Assembly: GCA_937920345.1 (NCBI GenBank)
Contig: CALGVA010000054.1
Span: 62,001-126,000, forward strand
Source: an uncultured Lachnospiraceae bacterium
GTDB lineage: Bacteria; Bacillota; Clostridia; Lachnospirales; Lachnospiraceae
Direction: 5' to 3'
DNA: 64,000 nt
The translations under genes were made by a program, and so were the position numbers. The stretch's first letter is position 1. Every line of letters starts with the position of its first letter. Under the pieces are notes generated by a model. It searched no databases. It was not told the origin of the DNA and saw nothing but the letters and a program-made list of their open reading frames with translations. Shown piece after piece: positions 1 to 7,294 of this stretch.

Positions 1-426
1 AAAATGCATTTCCATCTTCGCATACTGCGTTGTATCGAGCAGCTTCTGTTCTATTTTACCACGCTGGTCTTCCTTGAGCGGAACAGCCGTCGTCACTGTT
101 GCAACGCCGATTCCCTTATAACGCTTCACTTCCGCAATAAAATATTCCAGAATCGCATCAATATCCCTGTAGCGGTCTTTGGAAATGATGATCGTAAGAA
201 ACCCGAGCAGTTCATCGGATACCCTGCCCTCAAATACATTCTTAGCAACCTGAAGCTTCTCCTCAACAATAATCTTAGGATGATTCATCAGTCTGCCGAA
301 GGCAGCATTATCCGCAAGCACTTTCTGAAGCTGTATGATTTCTTCTTCCAATACATCTATTCTGCCTTCTTCTACCGCAAGCTCAAATAATGCATCTCCA
401 TATGTTTTTGAAATTAGCTTAGCCAT
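1..426 (-). CDS. atpH: F1Fo ATP synthase delta subunit (3' end cut by window edge)
   Basis: The reading frame runs from an ATG at 426 off the left edge, giving 142 codons without a stop. It begins MAKLISKTYGDALFELAVEE, the usual opening of the delta (OSCP) subunit. This subunit forms the peripheral stalk that joins subunit b to the F1 head. The start overlaps the atpF stop by 13 bases, which implies translational coupling. The C-terminal part and the downstream F1 genes lie outside the window. The identification rests on the N-terminal sequence and on its place in the operon. Confidence 0.93.
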   Translation of the reverse strand, partial: MAKLISKTYGDALFELAVEEGRIDVLEEEIIQLQKVLADNAAFGRLMNHPKIIVEEKLQVAKNVFEGRVSDELLGFLTIIISKDRYRDIDAILEYFIAEVKRYKGIGVATVTTAVPLKEDQRGKIEQKLLDTTQYAKMEMHF

Positions 427-974
427 GTGCCCTCACCTATTTCTTTCAACGTTTCTTCAATCAAACTATCCTGAACGGTCGTGTCGATCTTAGCACTCAC
501 AACTTTACCCGCCATCAGAGACGCCAGAACTACCATCTCACGTTTCACTTCATCTGCGGCTTTCTTCTTCTCTAATTCCGCCTCCACGCCGGCTCTCTCA
601 ATGATTCTCGACGCTTCCTCTTTTGCTTCCGATACGATCTTGTTCTCATTGGCAAGCGCTTTCTTTCTCGCCTCACTTAAGATTTCTTCGGCTTCTTTTT
701 CGATGTCTTTCAGTCTGGCTTCATACTCTTCCTTCAATGCCCGCGCGCTTTCCATATCGGCCGCGGCTGTGTCCAGTTCGTTCTTGATCCGGTTCTGTCT
801 GTTCTGCATCATGTCACGAACAGGGTTAAACAGGAAATGAGAAGCAACCAGAAACAGTGTGAATACCGCGATGATCATCAACACCGAGTCCGCGATCAAC
901 TGCAGATCCAGATCAAAAAGCCTCGGTTCCATCTCCGCGGATGCCAGTACCATCTGTGCAGCTAATGTACTCAA
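414..974 (-). CDS. atpF: F1Fo ATP synthase subunit b
   Basis: This 186-residue protein is the membrane-anchored peripheral stalk. A hydrophobic segment lies at about residues 25-50 (LIADSVLMIIAVFTLFLVAS). A long charged helix follows (roughly 55-165), rich in Glu, Lys and Ala, as expected for the dimeric b coiled coil. The start is a TTG at 974, placed eight or so bases after a strong AAAGGAGG. Its end overlaps atpH by 13 bases. It sits 86 bases after atpE; that gap holds an imperfect hairpin (arms around AGAGATAAC / GTTATTCTCT). Confidence 0.95.
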   Translation of the reverse strand: MSTLAAQMVLASAEMEPRLFDLDLQLIADSVLMIIAVFTLFLVASHFLFNPVRDMMQNRQNRIKNELDTAAADMESARALKEEYEARLKDIEKEAEEILSEARKKALANENKIVSEAKEEASRIIERAGVEAELEKKKAADEVKREMVVLASLMAGKVVSAKIDTTVQDSLIEETLKEIGEGTWLS

Positions 975-1060
975 GCTCTTATCCTCCTTTCTTCACAATA
1001 TTTGTACCATATTCAAGAGATAACTATCGTTATTCTCTCACTTCATAAAGAATGCACGTT

Positions 1061-1318
1061 TTATGGTACTAAAGGTTTTACGAATAAGAGCAGCATTGCG
1101 ATCAGCAAACCATACAGACCTGTTGTCTCGGCAACGGCCTGTCCTAAGAGCATGGTCGAGGTAACGTCAGACTTGGCACCCGGGTTTCTGCCCACTGCCG
1201 CTGCCGCATGACCTGCCGCAATACCCTGACCGACACCGGGTCCGATACCTGCGATAACCGCAAGTCCTGCACCGATTGCCGAACATCCTAAAATAAAGTT
1301 TGTGTTAAATTCTCCCAT
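1061..1318 (-). CDS. atpE: F1Fo ATP synthase c subunit, Na+-type signature
   Basis: This 85-residue, two-helix rotor subunit starts at the ATG at 1318, which follows AAGGAGGAAATAAAA; an in-frame upstream start would lack this site. Helix 1 contains GIGPGVGQG and helix 2 contains GQAVAETTGLYG. The ion-binding positions known from the Na+-translocating c ring of Ilyobacter are all present: Gln31, Val62, Glu64, Thr65, Thr66 and Tyr69 in this numbering. This suggests the enzyme couples to Na+, although the sequence alone does not prove it. The 163-base gap to atpB holds a duplicated hairpin segment. Confidence 0.96.
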   Translation of the reverse strand: MGEFNTNFILGCSAIGAGLAVIAGIGPGVGQGIAAGHAAAAVGRNPGAKSDVTSTMLLGQAVAETTGLYGLLIAMLLLFVKPLVP

Positions 1319-1340
1319 TTTTATTTCCTCCTTGATAATA

Positions 1341-1467
1341 AATTGAGCTTCGCTCAATTACGAGTTTGCTTCGCAGCCTCGGAAAAGAGCGATAAATTCC
1401 TTTGATTTGAACTTCGCCAGGCTGCGAGTTTGCTTCGCAGCCTCGGAAAAGAGCGACAAATTCCTTT
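1341..1467. repeat. Palindrome plus 43-base direct duplication between atpB and atpE
   Basis: A perfect 8-bp palindrome with a TTC loop (AATTGAGC-TTC-GCTCAATT) lies at 1341-1359. A 43-base unit at 1361-1403 is repeated at 1425-1467 with one T/C difference. Each unit contains CGAGTTTGCTTCGC followed by CCTCG and can fold into a hairpin with a GC-TTC-GC apex. The other intergenic gaps of this operon are shorter. The element sits just before the gene for the high-copy c subunit, so an effect on mRNA stability or translation is possible but unproven. Confidence 0.85.
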
Positions 1468-1481
1468 TCCATTCATGCCTG

Positions 1482-2201
1482 CTACTCAGTCGTACAGGCG
1501 TCTGTGATGTATGTCATAGTCAACATACAGAATACATAAGTCTGGATCGCTCCGGAGAACAGATCGAAATACACATGCAGCGCAGCCGGCCAGACAAGTG
1601 CAATCTTAGAGAGCAGTCCATATACAAGCGCCGTCATAACAGTCCCGGATAAGACATTCGCAAACAGACGCAGCGACAATGAAACCGGCACCGCAATATC
1701 ACCGATCACGTTGATTGGCGCCCAGATCGGCCACGGATCACACAGCCCGGCGATAACGCCTTTGACTTTCTGGTACTTAAATTTGTTAAAGTGGATCAAC
1801 GTAAAGGTCATGATACCCATGGCGAACGTCACACCGTAGTCTGCCGTCGGCGGTCTTAAGCCGAACAGCCCAGAGATATTGCTAAGCAGAATAAATATAA
1901 AGATAGTGCCGATATAATTGCGGAATTTTGGACTAAATCTGCCCATAACGCCGCCGATCATATTATCCAGCATCTCTACCACGAGTTCCGCAATATTCTG
2001 GAAAGTACCCGGAACATCTGACGCATGCTTGACGGCACGGTTAGCGGCAATACAGAAACCGGTAATCACAAGCATAACGATCAACACACATACATGTGTC
2101 GTCGTGATCCATACGGTCTGCCCGAACAGTTCATAGGAAAACACGCCGTGGATCATAAAATCAATATCAGCGCCTCCGGATAACAGAATTCCCTGTCCCA
2201 T
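1482..2201 (-). CDS. atpB: F1Fo ATP synthase subunit a
   Basis: This 239-residue polytopic protein forms the stator half-channels next to the c ring. About five or six hydrophobic segments can be seen. The conserved essential arginine is in SLSLRLFANVLSG near the C-terminal third. The ATG at 2201 follows AAGGAGGTGAAAGT, a very strong ribosome-binding site. The length is typical. It follows atpI by 34 bases and precedes atpE, the standard order. Confidence 0.95.
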   Translation of the reverse strand: MGQGILLSGGADIDFMIHGVFSYELFGQTVWITTTHVCVLIVMLVITGFCIAANRAVKHASDVPGTFQNIAELVVEMLDNMIGGVMGRFSPKFRNYIGTIFIFILLSNISGLFGLRPPTADYGVTFAMGIMTFTLIHFNKFKYQKVKGVIAGLCDPWPIWAPINVIGDIAVPVSLSLRLFANVLSGTVMTALVYGLLSKIALVWPAALHVYFDLFSGAIQTYVFCMLTMTYITDACTTE

Positions 2202-2235
2202 ACTTTCACCTCCTTAATTTTATATTTTCTGTATT

Positions 2236-2625
2236 TTAAATTTTAAATACTTTCGCACTGATCTTACGCAGCCACGGGTTCAGATATGCGGATATCTTCA
2301 TCCCCATATAACCGCAGAACGTAAAGATCGGATTCGCAAAATCAGTATATATCAATATAAATATGACTGCCGCCAGCATAAAATACCGGATCAGGTTATT
2401 CGTACCGATCGTTCTGGCCGCCTGTTTGGCTGCCTGATCCATTCCCCTGTTTAACGACCACCACATATGGACAGATCCTGCAATTGCCAGCACTATGCCG
2501 ATCCAGAGTCCCAGACTGTAGGACGCCTCTCTCGAGAAAAAAAGCAGAATCAGCTGAAATACCACGCCATACAGAAAGATTCCGAGACACAGATCAAACA
2601 AAGTAGGATCGATTTTTTTCTTCAT
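2236..2625 (-). CDS. atpI: ATP synthase subunit I-like membrane protein
   Basis: This protein of about 129 residues has four predicted membrane segments and occupies the AtpI position of the operon. AtpI-type proteins assist c-ring assembly and may conduct Mg2+ in some species. The family is poorly conserved, so the call leans on topology and position. Either the ATG at 2625 or a GTG at 2631 could start it. The GTG overlaps the atpZ stop as GTGA, which would couple translation of the two genes. Confidence 0.72.
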   Translation of the reverse strand: MKKKIDPTLFDLCLGIFLYGVVFQLILLFFSREASYSLGLWIGIVLAIAGSVHMWWSLNRGMDQAAKQAARTIGTNNLIRYFMLAAVIFILIYTDFANPIFTFCGYMGMKISAYLNPWLRKISAKVFKI

Positions 2626-2627
2626 AT

Positions 2628-2897
2628 TCACTCTTCTTCCTTCTTGTCGTCCGGTCTTTTCGTACTGCGTCTGCGCGTAACCGCCGGTGTCTCATAGATT
2701 TTCTTCGCAAATCTGTATACATTCGTAAATCCCGCAAGCGCACCGACGAAAAACAATATCACCGTCCAGAAAGAGGTCCCGAACTTCCAGTCAAGGAAAA
2801 ATCCTGCAAAAGAACAAATAAAAATGGGAACCAGCATGTTAATACCGAACTGACTTATCATCATAAGTGCCTGATAGACATTTCTATTATATTTCAC
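2628..2897 (-). CDS. atpZ: AtpZ/AtpI family protein
   Basis: This 89-residue protein has two hydrophobic segments (residues about 12-32 and 42-62) and a charged C-terminus rich in Lys, Asp and Glu. The sequence GTSFWTVILFFVGALAGF matches the second helix of the small AtpZ family, which precedes ATP synthase genes in many Firmicutes. The start is a GTG at 2897 after AAGGGAAAGG. It is the first gene of the operon, about 55 bases downstream of the promoter at 2954-2982. Confidence 0.8.
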   Translation of the reverse strand: MKYNRNVYQALMMISQFGINMLVPIFICSFAGFFLDWKFGTSFWTVILFFVGALAGFTNVYRFAKKIYETPAVTRRRSTKRPDDKKEEE

Positions 2898-2953
2898 AGC
2901 CTTTCCCTTCTTTATATTTTGTCTATTAATGGAAGTTACAGCCTCCGAGTAAA

Positions 2954-2982
2954 ATTATACTCATTTTTACCACTTATGTCCA
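2954..2982 (-). promoter_or_regulatory. Promoter of the atp operon
   Basis: On the minus strand, TGGACA (2977-2982) and TATAAT (2954-2959) are separated by exactly 17 bases. This is a near-consensus housekeeping promoter directed at atpZ. Confidence 0.75.
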
Positions 2983-3037
2983 GACAAATTGTGAAAAACA
3001 GATAGAATCGCAAAGTTGAAATATATGTCACAGCTTC

Positions 3038-3066
3038 TTGACTTTTCGTTACGGTCAATGTAACGT
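3038..3066 (+). promoter_or_regulatory. Possible promoter of the DUF402 gene
   Basis: TTGACT at 3038-3043 is followed after 17 bases by a poor -10, TAACGT (3061-3066). The -35 is good and the -10 weak, so this is tentative. Confidence 0.35.
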
Positions 3067-3127
3067 AGTTGTTAAGAAACCAGAATGATCAATACCACAG
3101 CAAAGTACCCTGCCACGGAGGATGAAT

Positions 3128-3613
3128 ATGGCAAATCCGACTCTATATCGTAAGAGACTGATTCCCGAGGAATGTATTCTATTAAAGGACGACCGCGTTC
3201 TGCATCGCAGCGAACAGATCATTGTTACCGGCTGGGATTCCCTGAAGCCGCGCAAGGATCTGCACCACGGCTTTTCCTGTTATTATCTGGACGAAGGAAT
3301 CAAGGTAAGCCGTTTCTATCGGGAAGACGAATCTCTCCTCTTCTGGTACTGCGATATCGTCGATTATGACTATACGGAGGAGACCGATACCTATATCGTC
3401 ACGGATCTTCTTGCAGACGTGATCATCTATCCCGACGGTTTTGTTAAAGTCGTTGATCTGGATGAACTCGTTACCGCCAGAAGTGCCGGCCTACTGTCAG
3501 ATGGCATGCTGGATAAAGCACTGCTTCGCTTAGATCGGCTGCTTAAGTTGATCTACGCAGGTGATTTTCCCAAATTTCAGAAACCTACCGAAGAGTATAT
3601 GCACATTCAATAA
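3128..3613 (+). CDS. DUF402 family protein
   Basis: This is a 161-residue soluble protein. The central part (about residues 25-125) has the DUF402 pattern: a tryptophan/tyrosine-rich beta region (LLFWYCDIVDYDY), then DLLADVIIYPDG and DLDELVTA. Family members include nucleotide phosphatases and FomD-like phosphoesterases, but the substrate cannot be told from this sequence. The ATG at 3128 is chosen because CGGAGG lies six bases before it; the in-frame ATG at 3122 abuts the same site. It is a single gene with its own terminator at 3624-3671. Confidence 0.8.
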   Translation: MANPTLYRKRLIPEECILLKDDRVLHRSEQIIVTGWDSLKPRKDLHHGFSCYYLDEGIKVSRFYREDESLLFWYCDIVDYDYTEETDTYIVTDLLADVIIYPDGFVKVVDLDELVTARSAGLLSDGMLDKALLRLDRLLKLIYAGDFPKFQKPTEEYMHIQ

Positions 3614-3623
3614 CAGTTGATAT

Positions 3624-3671
3624 ACGGCATGGACGGCACAGACCAGAGTCCATGCCGTCCTTATTTTATTA
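3624..3671 (+). terminator. Rho-independent terminator after the DUF402 gene
   Basis: Perfect 11-bp stem ACGGCATGGAC / GTCCATGCCGT (3624-3658), followed by a T-rich stretch CCTTATTTTATT. Confidence 0.8.
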
Positions 3672-3682
3672 TGCACATCCTC

Positions 3683-4882
3683 CTAATAGAAAATATGTCC
3701 ACCAATCGTATATTTCGGGGAGATACCATCCACCGGTGTCCTGAAATACACACAGTTTCCCACATTCGTCGTCCCCTTCATAACCTCATCCGCCGCCTGA
3801 TAGCAGGCTGCCGTCGCTCTTCCATCAGCCAGCGCTAAGGCCAGACGCCCGCTGGCTACCGGCGAAAACTGTCCGGATTGATATATAACACCCGTTACTG
3901 TGTTGGGATAGACCGAACTAAGCACTCTGTTCATCACGACAGACCCTACCGCTACCTGTCCGGCATAGGGTTCTCCTCCCGCTTCACAATAAATCAGATT
4001 CGCCAGCAGATATCTGTCGCCTTCCGCAAAACTCACTTCCGAAATATCCCGCCAGCTTGACTGTGCCGCCAGTTCTGCCATACGGATCTCTTCCGCCAGC
4101 TTCGCTCTTAACGCCGTAAGATTTTCTTCTTTCGCTTTGATCTCCTGTTCATAAGCAAGCGCCTGTGCCTCCGCCTCCGAAATCTGCCCGGCAGTAGCGT
4201 GTATGGAATTTGTTGTCTGACTGACCAGCCCGGATACCCGGCTCTGCTCCGCCACAACCTGTACCTTATAATCGCCTAATTCTTCTTTATCTTTCTCTAA
4301 CTGCGCCATGGCAAGTTCCAGTTCTTCCTGTTTGGCTTCAATCGCCGCCTGCGCATCCTTATATTCCTGCAGCACTTTCTGCTGATAAGCCGACAGCTGC
4401 TCAATATAATTATTTTTATTCAGGAAATCGGAGAAACTGGTGGATGAGAAAAACAGCTCCATATACAGAAAATCGCTTTTCTCATAAATAAACCGGATCT
4501 GCTTCTTCATCGTCTCATACTGCGTGTCCTTGAGTCTGACCGCCTCTTCCAGATCCCGGTTAACCTCATCAATCTTACCGTTTAACGTCTCTATCTCCGC
4601 TTCCTTATCCGCGATTTTCTCTTCCAGATCGCTCAGGTTATGACTTACCTGCGAGAGTTCGGTATTTAAAGTCGACAGAGTCCCCTGTAGAGAATTCTGC
4701 TGTTCATTCAGATTCTTTAAGTTTTCTTCCGTCTGATCCAGCTGTTCTTCCGTTTCCTTCTTATCCCGCTCGGCCTGCTCGATCTGCTGGCGCGTCTCCT
4801 CCGTCGCCTGCACAGTGACCGTCGTAAGTCCGAGCAGCAGGACCAGGACCATCCAAACCGCCGTTCTAAGCCTGCCTCTCAT
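3683..4882 (-). CDS. Secreted coiled-coil protein with SleB-type cell-wall hydrolase domain
   Basis: This protein of 399 residues has a signal peptide (about 1-26, ending at VQA), a long Glu/Gln/Lys-rich coiled coil (27-280) and a C-terminal Hydrolase_2 (SleB/CwlJ) domain (about 290-399). The catalytic-type glutamate is in IYCEAGGEPYAGQVAVGSVV. SleB domains cleave peptidoglycan as lytic transglycosylases. Residues 113-165 closely match the coil of the M23 hydrolase at 49572-50777, about 31 of 53 identical by eye. Activation by FtsEX or a similar partner is therefore plausible. It is the last gene of the cwlD-tsaC-rpiB group. The start follows CGGAGGAATTAT. Confidence 0.88.
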   Translation of the reverse strand: MRGRLRTAVWMVLVLLLGLTTVTVQATEETRQQIEQAERDKKETEEQLDQTEENLKNLNEQQNSLQGTLSTLNTELSQVSHNLSDLEEKIADKEAEIETLNGKIDEVNRDLEEAVRLKDTQYETMKKQIRFIYEKSDFLYMELFFSSTSFSDFLNKNNYIEQLSAYQQKVLQEYKDAQAAIEAKQEELELAMAQLEKDKEELGDYKVQVVAEQSRVSGLVSQTTNSIHATAGQISEAEAQALAYEQEIKAKEENLTALRAKLAEEIRMAELAAQSSWRDISEVSFAEGDRYLLANLIYCEAGGEPYAGQVAVGSVVMNRVLSSVYPNTVTGVIYQSGQFSPVASGRLALALADGRATAACYQAADEVMKGTTNVGNCVYFRTPVDGISPKYTIGGHIFY

Positions 4883-4923
4883 ATAATTCCTCCGTCGTGC
4901 GATTATATATAACGGCCGCTATG

Positions 4924-5349
4924 TTATTCAATCAGTCCCACTCTCCGGCAATGCTTCTCCTCCCCGGAGAACTCCGTATGCAGAAAAGCATCCACGATAC
5001 TGCACGCCAGATTCGATCCTACAATGCCGCCGCCCAGAGCCAGCACATTCGCATCATTGTGCAGCCTGGTCATCTGCGCCGTAAAAGTATCCGCACACAA
5101 CGCGCAGCGTATTCCTTTGACCTTATTCGCCGTGATGGAGATCCCGATACCGGTTGTGCAGATTACGATCCCCTTCTCACACTCTCCCTGTGCCACCGCC
5201 TCGGCAACTGCACGCCCATATATGGGATAATCGCAGGAAGACTTATCATTACAGCCGTAATCTTTACACGCGATTCCCTGTTCCTTTAAATGGGAAATCA
5301 CTGCCACCTTCAAATCATATCCGCCATGATCACTTCCGATTGCTATCAT
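4924..5349 (-). CDS. rpiB: Ribose-5-phosphate isomerase B
   Basis: This 141-residue cytosolic enzyme interconverts ribose 5-phosphate and ribulose 5-phosphate in the pentose phosphate pathway. It starts MIAIGSDHGGYDLK, the standard RpiB/LacAB opening with the phosphate-binding Asp-His pair. It also carries CTTGIGISITANKVKGIRCAL, shared by all RpiB enzymes, with the catalytic Cys of the ICTTG loop. The length is typical. It lies 12 bases after the threonylcarbamoyl-AMP synthase gene, as in the Bacillus ywl cluster. AAGGAGG precedes the ATG. Confidence 0.95.
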   Translation of the reverse strand: MIAIGSDHGGYDLKVAVISHLKEQGIACKDYGCNDKSSCDYPIYGRAVAEAVAQGECEKGIVICTTGIGISITANKVKGIRCALCADTFTAQMTRLHNDANVLALGGGIVGSNLACSIVDAFLHTEFSGEEKHCRRVGLIE

Positions 5350-5361
5350 ATCCGTTCCTCC

Positions 5362-6411
5362 TTATACATGTATGATTCTGTGTCCTGCCGCCTTCAAAAG
5401 CCTGTTCATGATTGCCTGTCCGAGGCCTACTGCCTCAAAAGATTCCGCGTAGATAATCTCCACATTCTCGTCATCCATTTCCCGCAGGACACGGTAAAGT
5501 TCTCTGGCAATCGCCGTCTCATCATTCCTGTCACCCAGGCTCTTGCATACGTCCGCCTGATATTTTGACACACTTGTGTCAGTTCCTATAACGCCCGTTT
5601 TTTTATTATCATCCATATGACGTCGAATCTGCGTGTTAATATATGCCACCACGCTTTCTTCCGCACCGTCTATGATCGTCAGTTCTCCCTTTGGCGCATA
5701 ATGTCTGTATTTCATACCAGGAGCCTTAGGCGCTTGTCCGGAATCGGCACGCATCATCGTACAGTCCTCTTCTACTTCGCCCAGAACCTGCGCCAGCATC
5801 CGGTCCGTAATATATCCGGGACGCAGTATCGTGGCTCTGTCGGTCGTCAGATCAATGATCGTAGATTCCAGTCCGATCTCCACATCACCGCTGTCTATGA
5901 CCATTTCGATCCTGCCGTCCATATCCTCAATCACATATTCCACTGCTGTGGGGCTGGGCCTGCCGGAGCGGTTGGCACTGGGTGCCGCAACGTAACCGCC
6001 TGCCGCCCGGATCAGTGCACGCGCCACAGCGTGTACCGGCATACGGACCGCCACCGTGTCAAGCCCGCCCGTCGTCTCATAGGGAACCGCATCCGATTTA
6101 TGCATAATCATGGTAAGCGGTCCCGGCCAGAACTTTTTCGCCAGCTTCCACGCACTTTCCGGTATTTCACGCACGATCGCCTCCAGTTTCTCCATATCTG
6201 CTATATGCACGATCAGCGGATTATCAGACGGTCTGCCTTTCGCCCGATATATCTTCTCGGAAGACTGCGGGTTCAGTGCATCCCCGCCCAGACCATATAC
6301 CGTCTCCGTCGGAAATGCCACCAGACCGCCTGCCCGGATAACGTCGCCGGCTTCACCGACAAGCTCCATATCCATATGCTGTTCGTCTACCCGGATCACC
6401 CTTGTATTCAC
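5362..6411 (-). CDS. tsaC: L-threonylcarbamoyladenylate synthase (Sua5/YwlC type)
   Basis: This enzyme makes threonylcarbamoyl-AMP from threonine, bicarbonate and ATP for the t6A modification of tRNAs reading ANN codons. The N-terminal YrdC domain (about 15-210) shows FPTETVYGLGG, KIYRAKGRPSDNPLIVHI and the APSANRSGRPSPT stretch. The C-terminal part (about 230-349) is the Sua5 domain, so this is the long form. The favoured start is the GTG at 6411, eight bases after AGAAGG; another GTG at 6420 overlaps that site. It is likely cotranscribed with rpiB. Confidence 0.92.
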   Translation of the reverse strand: MNTRVIRVDEQHMDMELVGEAGDVIRAGGLVAFPTETVYGLGGDALNPQSSEKIYRAKGRPSDNPLIVHIADMEKLEAIVREIPESAWKLAKKFWPGPLTMIMHKSDAVPYETTGGLDTVAVRMPVHAVARALIRAAGGYVAAPSANRSGRPSPTAVEYVIEDMDGRIEMVIDSGDVEIGLESTIIDLTTDRATILRPGYITDRMLAQVLGEVEEDCTMMRADSGQAPKAPGMKYRHYAPKGELTIIDGAEESVVAYINTQIRRHMDDNKKTGVIGTDTSVSKYQADVCKSLGDRNDETAIARELYRVLREMDDENVEIIYAESFEAVGLGQAIMNRLLKAAGHRIIHV

Positions 6412-6485
6412 ACAGATCACCTTCTTCTATGTCCGTCTCACCTGCCGCCCTCTATATCAGTTTACCATTCGCCCCGCACAACTGC

Positions 6486-7217
6486 TCAATTTTCTTCCGC
6501 GGCAATGTGCTGCATAATCGCGAGGTGGATCGCCCACGCAACCTTTTCCTGATACAACTCCGATGCCAGCTTCTGCGCTTCCTCATAATTGGACAAAAAA
6601 CCGCACTCCACAATCACAATAGGTGTGGAAGTCTTCTTGAGCAGATAATAGCTATCATTGGCTTTCGCCTGTCTCGCATTATCCCTGTCAAGTTCCTGCG
6701 CCATCACCATCTGAATCCGCTCCGCCAGTTCCTTACTCTTCTCACTGCCCGCATAATAGAATGCCTGTGCTCCGTGCACATACTCTTCATGATAACTGTT
6801 CTGATGGATGCTGACCGTCACCACCGGCTGCCGCTCTTCAATGATTCCTACCCGGTTCTTCATATCCTGTACTTTCTTGTTGGAAGCATTCTCATCATAC
6901 AACCCCGCATCAGAATCTCTTGTCAGCACGACATCCACATCCTGCATTTGCAAAAATTTCTGCAGTTTCAAAGCAATCTGCAGATTGATATCTTTCTCCA
7001 GACTGCCGTCCACACTGACCTTGCCCGGATCGGCTCCGCCATGTCCCGCATCGACGATCACACAGGGCCTGTCTTTGGTCGGCTCCACTTCCCCTGAAGA
7101 CACCGATGCCGCCATCCTGCGTCCGCCCCGCACAATAAACCAGCCCGCCACAAGCATCAGCACAAACAGTACAATTCTAAACAGCCTTTCACAGTTTTCC
7201 GGTTTCTTTCCCTTCAT
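6486..7217 (-). CDS. cwlD: N-acetylmuramoyl-L-alanine amidase, CwlD-like
   Basis: This 243-residue Amidase_3 enzyme has an N-terminal membrane anchor (about 12-31). Zn-ligand and catalytic motifs are present in order: VDAGHGGADPG, GSLEKDINL, VSIHQNS and VECGFLSNYEE. The size and single-anchor layout fit CwlD, which acts with GerS to make muramic-lactam in spore cortex. A general peptidoglycan amidase remains possible. It is the first gene of the group running to 3683, 74 bases before tsaC. Confidence 0.85.
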   Translation of the reverse strand: MKGKKPENCERLFRIVLFVLMLVAGWFIVRGGRRMAASVSSGEVEPTKDRPCVIVDAGHGGADPGKVSVDGSLEKDINLQIALKLQKFLQMQDVDVVLTRDSDAGLYDENASNKKVQDMKNRVGIIEERQPVVTVSIHQNSYHEEYVHGAQAFYYAGSEKSKELAERIQMVMAQELDRDNARQAKANDSYYLLKKTSTPIVIVECGFLSNYEEAQKLASELYQEKVAWAIHLAIMQHIAAEEN

Positions 7218-7294
7218 ATTTCATTCCTAACGTTACCGCCTTTATAAATGCATATGAAGAAATCCTTCGAAAAATGCTGTCCCGGTGCGGACCG

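Noticed and set aside
5617..6552. Long plus-strand frame of 311 codons
   Set aside because: It is antisense to the well-supported tsaC gene and its product resembles no protein; it is a codon-bias shadow.
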